NCBI GenBank assembly: GCA_900321145.1
Contig: ONVB01000096.1
Coordinates: 1-10,758 of the forward strand
Length of the DNA: 10,758 bases
Source of the DNA: an uncultured Eubacteriales bacterium
GTDB lineage: Bacteria > Bacillota > Clostridia > Lachnospirales > Lachnospiraceae
Reading direction: 5' to 3'
Each line of letters begins with the position of its first letter. The stretch's first letter is position 1. Below are positions 5,812 through 10,758 of the stretch, in pieces. The notes under the pieces were generated by a model. That model did no database searches and had not been told where the DNA came from. It worked only from the letters and a program-made list of their open reading frames with translations. The translations under genes and the position numbers were made by a program.

Positions 5812-7473
5812 TCAAACCTCTGTTATTATTGGCAGTATCATAGGATTACGTTTCGTCCTCTTCCACAGGAATTCGGAAAGAGAATCCTTTATCGTTCCCT
5901 TGATCCTGCCCCAGTCAGCTGTCTTCTTGGTAAGACAGGATTCAAGTGCTTCATAGACCACTTCCCTGCAGTCTTCCATCAGATTCTCCGACTCTCTCAC
6001 ATATACAAAGCCTCTTGACACTATATCCGGCCCGCCTATCAGCTCGCCGGTTGCCGCATCGAGAGTAACTACTACGATCATCAGACCGTTCTGCGAAAGC
6101 TGCTGCCTGTCTCTAAGAACTATATTTCCCACATCTCCGACACCGAGTCCGTCAACCAGGATACCCTGTGCAGGCACTCTGCCCACAACGTCAAAGACAT
6201 TATCAGATACCGCGAGTACATCTCCGGTAGTCAGTATCTTGACATTTTCTTTCGGTATACCCATCTCAACCGCAAGCTCGGCATGACGCTTCAAGTGTCT
6301 GTACTCGCCGTGTATCGGTATGGCATACTTTGGTTTTGTCAGCGCGTACATCAGCTTGATCTCTTCCTGGCACGCATGACCGGACACATGAGTATCCTGG
6401 AACACAACCTTAGCGCCCTTCATCTCAAGCTCATTGATAACCTTAAATACCGCTTTCTCATTGCCCGGTATGGGGCTTGATGAGAATATTACCACATCCC
6501 CCGGCTTTATGGCTATCTTATTGTGTATGCTGGCAGCTATTCTCGAAAGCGCCGCCATGTTTTCGCCCTGGCTTCCGGTGGTTATAACAACCATCTTCTC
6601 ATCAGGGTAATCATTTATATGCTCAATCTCGACTAATGTATTGTCAGGTATGCTGATATAGCCAAGCTCAGCGGCGGTCTGGATAACATTTACCATGCTC
6701 CGTCCTTCGATTATGACCTTGCGCCCGTACTTATATGCCGAGTTGATTATCTGCTGCACCCTGTCCACATTCGAAGCAAATGTGGCGATGATGATCCGGT
6801 GCTCCTTGTTGTCGTTGAAGAGATTGTCAAAGGTCTTTCCTACCGTCTTCTCCGAAGGAGTATAGCCCGGTCTCTCGACATTGGTCGACTCGCACATCAA
6901 AGCGAGCACGCCCTTCTTTCCGAGTTCTCCGAATCTCGGGAGATCTATGGTCTCGCCGAACACAGGAGTAAAGTCCACCTTGAAATCACCCGTATGAACT
7001 ATTATGCCCGCCGGTGTATATATGGCAAGTGCCGCCGCATCCGCTATCGAGTGATTTGTGCGGATGAACTCTATACGAAAGCAGCCCAAATTGATTATCT
7101 GGCCTGTGGATATGACCTTTCTCTTGATATTGTTTATATTGCCATGCTCGGTGAGCTTCCTGTCTATAAGCCCCATAGTAAGCTTCGTTGCATATATGGG
7201 CATATTGATCTCATCCTCAACATAGGCAATAGAGCCGATATGATCCTCGTGACCGTGGGTCACCACAAGTCCCTTCACCTTATCGGCATTTTCCTTCAGA
7301 TAAGTAACGTCCGGTATTACCAGATCGATTCCCAGCATCTCATCCTCAGGAAAGGCCAGCCCGCAGTCTACGACTATGATACTGTCCTCATACTCTATGG
7401 CAGTGATATTCATTCCGATCTGCTCGAGTCCGCCGAGCGGAATGATCTTCACCGGTTTAACATTTTGATCCAT
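5812..7473 (-). CDS. rnj: Ribonuclease J (metallo-beta-lactamase/beta-CASP)
   Basis: RNase J is a cytoplasmic zinc-dependent nuclease with 5'-3' exonuclease and endonuclease activity, central to mRNA decay and rRNA maturation in Firmicutes. The 553-residue length equals the family norm (about 555). The N-terminus MDQNVKPVKIIPLGGLEQIGMN is typical. Metal ligands are visible in HGHEDH at 73-78, His141 (TNHS) and Asp163 (HTGDFK). The beta-CASP region follows, including SGHACQEE and the PIHGE histidine. The C-terminal domain with GDIVSRGF-like GGPDIVSRGFVYVRE is present. The frame stays open upstream to 7584, but that extension overlaps the DUF1292 gene and resembles no RNase J, so I take the ATG at 7473. 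Its GGAGG (7489-7493) lies a long 15 bases away and overlaps the DUF1292 stop. Only one RNase J is in the window, so J1 versus J2 is undecided. Confidence 0.95.
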   Translation of the reverse strand: MDQNVKPVKIIPLGGLEQIGMNITAIEYEDSIIVVDCGLAFPEDEMLGIDLVIPDVTYLKENADKVKGLVVTHGHEDHIGSIAYVEDEINMPIYATKLTMGLIDRKLTEHGNINNIKRKVISTGQIINLGCFRIEFIRTNHSIADAAALAIYTPAGIIVHTGDFKVDFTPVFGETIDLPRFGELGKKGVLALMCESTNVERPGYTPSEKTVGKTFDNLFNDNKEHRIIIATFASNVDRVQQIINSAYKYGRKVIIEGRSMVNVIQTAAELGYISIPDNTLVEIEHINDYPDEKMVVITTGSQGENMAALSRIAASIHNKIAIKPGDVVIFSSSPIPGNEKAVFKVINELEMKGAKVVFQDTHVSGHACQEEIKLMYALTKPKYAIPIHGEYRHLKRHAELAVEMGIPKENVKILTTGDVLAVSDNVFDVVGRVPAQGILVDGLGVGDVGNIVLRDRQQLSQNGLMIVVVTLDAATGELIGGPDIVSRGFVYVRESENLMEDCREVVYEALESCLTKKTADWGRIKGTIKDSLSEFLWKRTKRNPMILPIITEV

Positions 7474-7483
7474 TATGATTAGT

Positions 7484-7750
7484 CTATACCTCCAAATCGA
7501 TGTCTTCAAGGAGTTCATCAAACACTTTGATAACTGCCTTAAGCTCATCGTCATCCTCAGGAATCTCATAAGAAGCGAAGCCATCCGTACCGCGGCTGCT
7601 GTTTTCCTTCAGTACCAGAAAGCTTCCCTCCATACCGTCCTTGTCATCGGTTACCAATATATAATTATTTCCGCCAAGCTTTGTCTCGGCAAGAATATAA
7701 TATTCTTCTTTCCCGTCTTCGGTCTCGAAGACTATCTTGTCATTTTCCAT
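7484..7750 (-). CDS. DUF1292 family protein (YrzB-like)
   Basis: This small acidic protein of 88 residues belongs to the DUF1292 family, whose molecular function is not known to me. The pattern is typical: MENDKIVFETEDGKEEYYILAETKLGGNNYILV, a beta-rich core starting with an acidic strand, then a helical acidic C-terminus with DDDELKAVIKVFDELLED. The ATG at 7750 has GGAG eight bases upstream. Its position after ireB and ruvX is the same as yrzB in B. subtilis, which supports the family call independently of sequence. The stop codon TAG lies within the ribosome site of rnj, linking the two. There are 57 bases between ruvX and this gene, containing a short GGAC/GTCC hairpin but no terminator. 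Confidence 0.87.
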   Translation of the reverse strand: MENDKIVFETEDGKEEYYILAETKLGGNNYILVTDDKDGMEGSFLVLKENSSRGTDGFASYEIPEDDDELKAVIKVFDELLEDIDLEV

Positions 7751-7807
7751 ATATCATACTCCAAGCGCCCGTCGGACTTCGCTGTCCCTTTGCCCTTCCG
7801 GTCGTGA

Positions 7808-8233
7808 TCAACTGTTAGCCTGTCCGTCAAGATAGCTCTGTAAAATAATGGCAGCCGCCATCTTATCTATATGTTCCTTACGCGATAACTTGGCTACACC
7901 TGTAGCCTCCAGTATCCTGTCTGCCTGTGCCGTCGTAAGTCTCTCATCAACAAGAATGACGGGAAGCCCCGTCCTTCTCTCAAGCATTTCTTTGAATTCT
8001 TCGCAGGCTACGGCCCTCTCGCCCTTATCTCCGTTAAGGAGCACAGGGTAACCCAATACCAGCTTCTCCACTCCGTATTCCTCAATGATCTGCTCTATGG
8101 CAGCACAGGTCTGGCGAAGCTTGTTCGGCCGTTCTCTCTCTATGGTCGAGAGCGGCTGAGCTATTATGCCATTCTCGTCAGAGATGGCGACACCGCATGT
8201 CCGGGTGCCGAAATCAAGTCCCAATATCCTCAT
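7808..8233 (-). CDS. ruvX: RuvX/YqgF, Holliday junction resolvase-like nuclease
   Basis: RuvX (YqgF) is an RNase H-fold nuclease proposed to resolve Holliday junctions and, in E. coli, linked to 16S rRNA 5'-end processing. The 141-residue product has the expected length (about 138-140). Motifs are DFGTRTCGVAIS at 7-18, with catalytic Asp7; LGYPVLLNGDKGERA mid-protein; VDERLTTAQA, with the second acidic pair; and the C-terminal IDKMAAAIILQSYL with the third catalytic Asp. I use the ATG at 8233, giving the standard MRILGLDFG start; an in-frame TTG at 8242 would add three residues. Neither has a recognisable ribosome site. It lies 29 bases after ireB and upstream of DUF1292, the conserved Firmicute order. 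Confidence 0.92.
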   Translation of the reverse strand: MRILGLDFGTRTCGVAISDENGIIAQPLSTIERERPNKLRQTCAAIEQIIEEYGVEKLVLGYPVLLNGDKGERAVACEEFKEMLERRTGLPVILVDERLTTAQADRILEATGVAKLSRKEHIDKMAAAIILQSYLDGQANS

Positions 8234-8241
8234 AATGTTCA

Positions 8242-8271
8242 ATTATACCGATCTACGATCAACTATCTCAA
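8242..8271 (-). promoter_or_regulatory. Possible internal promoter before ruvX
   Basis: The minus strand reads TTGAGA (8266-8271), 18 bases, then TATAAT (8242-8247). The -10 is perfect and the -35 matches five of six. The predicted start would fall within a few bases of the ruvX ATG at 8233, implying a leaderless transcript for ruvX or use for the genes further down. It overlaps the ireB stop codon region. AT-rich chance matches of this kind are common. Confidence 0.3.
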
Positions 8272-8520
8272 TCTTGTCTCTATGTAATTCTCAAGCAGAA
8301 CCTCGATTATCTCGTCGCGCTCAGCCTTCATTATAAGGCTTCTGGCATTCTTGTAGCTTGTGATGTAAGTCGGATCCCCGCTCATTACATAACCGACTAT
8401 CTGGCTTACGGGATTATAGCCCTTCTCCGAAAGCGCCTCATAAACCTGCGCAAGAATATCCGTCACCTCTATGGATGATTCACGGATTATATCGATGTCC
8501 TGTGTGCTCTGACTGCTCAT
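8263..8520 (-). CDS. ireB: IreB family regulatory phosphoprotein (UPF0297, YrzL)
   Basis: IreB is a small cytoplasmic protein first characterised in Enterococcus faecalis as a phosphorylation target of the PASTA-domain Ser/Thr kinase IreK, influencing cephalosporin resistance and cell-wall stress signalling. The 85-residue product has the family hallmarks: ALSEKGYNPVSQIVGYVMSGDPTYITSYKNARSLI in the middle, followed by the basic/acidic ERDEIIEVLLENYI helix. Length matches (about 85-90). Thr6 in the flexible N-terminus is a candidate phosphosite by position only. The ATG at 8520 has AAAGGA seven bases upstream. It is the first gene of the run to ruvX and beyond, with a promoter candidate in the gap before it. 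alaS, the usual upstream neighbour in many Firmicutes, is not there. Confidence 0.93.
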   Translation of the reverse strand: MSSQSTQDIDIIRESSIEVTDILAQVYEALSEKGYNPVSQIVGYVMSGDPTYITSYKNARSLIMKAERDEIIEVLLENYIETRLR

Positions 8521-8590
8521 GTAAAAATCCTTTCCAATCCGGCACGACTGCCTCTTTTATTCTGCTCGTACACAACTGCACATTTAAACT

Positions 8591-8619
8591 ATTGTATAAT
8601 AAAGTCCCGAAAAAGGCAA
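8591..8619 (-). promoter_or_regulatory. Candidate promoter of the ireB operon
   Basis: On the minus strand TTGCCT (8614-8619) is followed after 17 bases by TACAAT (8591-8596). The -10 matches five of six and the -35 four of six. It sits just past the stop codon of the GNAT-like gene and would give a leader of about 65 bases before ireB. No terminator separates it from the gene upstream, so read-through may also contribute. Confidence 0.5.
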
Positions 8620-8621
8620 GT

Positions 8622-9521
8622 CTATTTTCCTTTCATCTTATCCATGATAAACCGAAGCGACTTATTGACCTTGCGCTCTTTGAACCAGGTTACCGCCTCT
8701 ACGATATCTCCCCGTTGTGCTTCCGGCGCAATCCTTGCTGTTACTTCCGCAGCTCCCTTCCCGACTATAGGCATAAGTACTCTCTTGTCGGGCGGGTAAA
8801 GCTCCTTCGCCTTTAAAAGCGCTGTACCGATCATTCCGGGCATAACCTTTGACGATACACTGTAGGCAAGCTCGAGCACAAGGTAATCCTTAGCCTCCGA
8901 GAACAGCATCAAACCTACCGGCTTTCCTTTCTCACAGCATACCAGTGAAAGCTCCTGTATGTAGAAATCCCAGTCAAAGTATGACGGTGCGGGAATCGGG
9001 CGTTCATCCTCATCAATCATCTCCTCGACCATTTCAAGCACATCCTCGTCGGCATCTTCAAGAAATGTACAGTCTGCGGTCTTTGCCGCAGCATATAGCA
9101 TATCCTCGTGCTCCACATCCGAGAGAGAGAGCTCGTAGATATTATTCTTTGCCTCATGAAGCTCCATGCCCGAAAGCATGAGTATATCTCTGAGGTACTT
9201 CGTATTCTCATCCATATGGATTTCCCAGAAGGCGCCTACGTAGTCATTCGATTTCTTTGCTCTCCGCATAATATACCTGACAAAATCTGCAGCCTTTACA
9301 TCCTGCTTATACCAATCAGCCATGGCGACCCAGACTATCTCCAGCCATCCTGCATGACTTCCCGTAACAGAAACCCCGATAAGCTTGTCATTCTCGGGAT
9401 CTCCTTCATATGTAGCAACAGCGGACAACTCGCCCTTTCTTATCTGGTCATGATAATTCACGGGGATGTATTCGTTATAACTCATTAAATTAGCATTATA
9501 GATTATCTTATCGCAATACAT
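8622..9521 (-). CDS. Probable two-domain GNAT-like acyltransferase, uncharacterised
   Basis: I do not recognise an exact family. The 299-residue protein reads as two GNAT-like halves. In the first, strand LIGVSVTGSHAGWLEIVWVAM (47-67), a helix with VRYIMRRAKK (81-90), and GMELHEAKNNIYELSL (118-133) follow the beta4, alpha3 and beta6-beta7 order of the fold. An acidic linker (about 137-175, rich in Asp and Glu) separates it from the second half. There, SLVCCEKGKPVGLMLF (192-207), YLVLELAYSV (213-222) and PGMIGTALLKAKE (228-240) repeat the same arrangement; the last resembles a degenerate acetyl-CoA pyrophosphate loop. Substrate is unknown and either half may be inactive. The ATG at 9521 has AGAGGGG five bases upstream and overlaps the preceding gene by 14 bases, so the two are probably made together. 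Confidence 0.65.
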   Translation of the reverse strand: MYCDKIIYNANLMSYNEYIPVNYHDQIRKGELSAVATYEGDPENDKLIGVSVTGSHAGWLEIVWVAMADWYKQDVKAADFVRYIMRRAKKSNDYVGAFWEIHMDENTKYLRDILMLSGMELHEAKNNIYELSLSDVEHEDMLYAAAKTADCTFLEDADEDVLEMVEEMIDEDERPIPAPSYFDWDFYIQELSLVCCEKGKPVGLMLFSEAKDYLVLELAYSVSSKVMPGMIGTALLKAKELYPPDKRVLMPIVGKGAAEVTARIAPEAQRGDIVEAVTWFKERKVNKSLRFIMDKMKGK

Positions 9522-10758
9522 ACTGCCCCTCTTTCATCTCAGTTACGAAATACTTGTCTATATACTTTCTGCAACGCCTCTCCTGTATGGTGTAATCCAT
9601 CTCCTCGGTATCCGTTTCAAAGCTGTTCATAAGCGACGCAATAGTCCTGCCTTTGGCAGACATATTGTACTCTATAACCATATAAGCGACTCTGGCAGTT
9701 GCCTCAACATCCACAAAGGCATCCTTTATCCTTCTGACCTGTTCATAATTAAATGTATCGTACTTGCCTTCTTTAACCTCAGCGGCAATCTTATTGCGGA
9801 TAACCCTTGCCTTTGCGCCGATCAACGGAAGCTCACTGTTGTCAAACAGCATTGAAGACACACTCTGGAACTGGAACTGTCTTAAATGCGTTTCTCTGTA
9901 CTCCGTTATCTTAGTGGCTTCCTCCAGCGCGTCCTCAAGACCGTTCAGTTCAAGCACGGCACAATCGGATTCGAACTCGGAAAGCGCCGTATATTCCGGA
10001 ATACCGCACACCTTCTCTTGAATATCATATGTGGGTACATCGACTCCCCAGTGCTCTTTTATGTAATTAGCAACCATAGGATCCGCTTTCTGATCGGTCA
10101 GCAGGCCTCTGATAAGACTGACGCAGCCATCCTCTGCCCAAACAGCAGCGGCAAGCTGTTCTCCGACATAATCCATGTATTCGGCATAGACATCCTTGTA
10201 GATCATATACCGGTTGACATAGCTGTATTCGCCCTTTTCGTCGATATACCGTATCAGACCGGGAATATCACCCGTAAGATCCGCAAGCTTTTTCCTTATA
10301 GCAAGTAATTCGGCACATGCCTTGTCGATCACAGTTTTTTGCGGAATATAACGCTCCTTGTTTTCCTCGATCAGCGCCTCAAATTCATCGATACCTATAC
10401 TTTGACCGAATTCCGGCTTCGGAAGCTCACCTTTCAATCGCTGAACTATCATCTTTGACACTTCACGACAGGTATTACTGATTGTTTCTTCGTAAACCAT
10501 GATTGCCTTGTCAAGCTTGTCCTGAGCGGCCTTAATCATGTCAGCAGTAGCCTTCTCGCCGCTTTGTCTGACTATTCCGTTCGAAAGAAACCATATATCC
10601 AGTGTCTTCTCGATAACCGGGATTGTTTTCTCAAGATTATCTGACAGAGATCCCTCCGTATCTCCGGCAGCCTTCATTGCCGTATCACTGACTATAACCT
10701 TAAACAGCTCCAAAGACAGCATCACATGAAGTATATTTTCCTTATAGCTAAGCTCTCC
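9508..10758 (-). CDS. Uncharacterised helical protein (5'-partial)
   Basis: I do not recognise this protein. At least 405 residues are visible; the frame continues to the window edge without a stop as GELSYKENILHVMLSLELFK, which looks like coding sequence. The first candidate starts (GTG at 10725, ATG at 10722) lack a well-spaced ribosome site, so the true start is probably outside the window. The sequence is soluble and strongly helical, rich in Glu, Lys, Ala and Ile, with no membrane segment, signal peptide or repeated motif. Aromatic-rich stretches occur mid-protein (YSYVNRYMIYKDVYAEYMDYV). There is no Walker motif and no obvious catalytic signature. The C-terminal part has paired helices with YEQVRRIKDAFVDVEATARVAYMVIEYNM. 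It overlaps the GNAT-like gene by 14 bases, which suggests a linked function, but none can be assigned. Confidence 0.8.
   Translation of the reverse strand, partial: GELSYKENILHVMLSLELFKVIVSDTAMKAAGDTEGSLSDNLEKTIPVIEKTLDIWFLSNGIVRQSGEKATADMIKAAQDKLDKAIMVYEETISNTCREVSKMIVQRLKGELPKPEFGQSIGIDEFEALIEENKERYIPQKTVIDKACAELLAIRKKLADLTGDIPGLIRYIDEKGEYSYVNRYMIYKDVYAEYMDYVGEQLAAAVWAEDGCVSLIRGLLTDQKADPMVANYIKEHWGVDVPTYDIQEKVCGIPEYTALSEFESDCAVLELNGLEDALEEATKITEYRETHLRQFQFQSVSSMLFDNSELPLIGAKARVIRNKIAAEVKEGKYDTFNYEQVRRIKDAFVDVEATARVAYMVIEYNMSAKGRTIASLMNSFETDTEEMDYTIQERRCRKYIDKYFVTEMKEGQYVLR

Noticed and set aside
6799..7482. A 227-codon plus-strand open frame
   Set aside because: It is antisense to the well-supported RNase J gene and has no family resemblance.
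7474..7584. An N-terminal extension of RNase J by 37 residues
   Set aside because: It overlaps the DUF1292 gene in another frame and is unlike any RNase J N-terminus; the ATG at 7473 gives the standard start and length.
7751..7807. A terminator or promoter between ruvX and the DUF1292 gene
   Set aside because: Only a 4-bp GGAC/GTCC stem is visible and there is no U-run or convincing -10.

Overview
The window looks like chromosomal DNA of a low-to-moderate GC Firmicute, most likely a member of the Clostridia near Lachnospiraceae. The basis is the gene order (ireB-ruvX-DUF1292 followed by mltG-like-trmR-trhP, as at the Bacillus subtilis yrzL-yrrK-yrzB-yrrL-yrrM-yrrN locus), the PcrA motif spelling GDDDQSIYKFRGA, and RNase J in place of an RNase E-type system. 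All ten genes I support lie on the minus strand, so transcription runs from high to low coordinates. No tRNA, rRNA, CRISPR array, transposase or phage gene is visible.

Layout in transcription order. 10758-9508 holds the 3' part of an unrecognised helical protein, overlapping a probable two-domain GNAT-like protein (9521-8622). After a probable promoter at 8591-8619 comes a compact eight-gene run: ireB (target of PASTA-type Ser/Thr kinases), ruvX, a DUF1292 protein, RNase J, a YlbF-family protein, a membrane-anchored MltG-like protein without its catalytic domain, trmR and a U32/TrhP-like protein. Spacings are tiny or overlapping for most of the run, so it probably behaves as one operon. Its themes are RNA processing and decay (RNase J, YlbF), wobble-uridine modification (the TrhP-like protein makes 5-hydroxyuridine and TrmR methylates it to 5-methoxyuridine), and signalling or envelope functions (IreB, MltG-like).

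The 2239-2870 interval contains no credible gene. It holds the clearest unexplained structure in the window: a roughly 0.5 kb element (2357-2869) made almost entirely of nested, partly crossing inverted repeats. Three copies of one terminal motif are present, and the last abuts the stop codon of the U32 gene. It resembles a non-autonomous mobile element (MITE-like), possibly one copy nested in another, though a structured RNA is not excluded. Beyond it lie a good extended -10 promoter with a three-unit 12-bp tandem repeat over its -35, then pspA and pcrA, which share one base (TAATG). pcrA runs off the window's left edge.

Most of the window is conserved housekeeping. The palindromic element, a REP-like sequence that contributes the last codons and stop of trmR, the catalytic-domain-less MltG-like protein with an acidic tail, and the uncharacterised gene pair at the right end deserve the second look.
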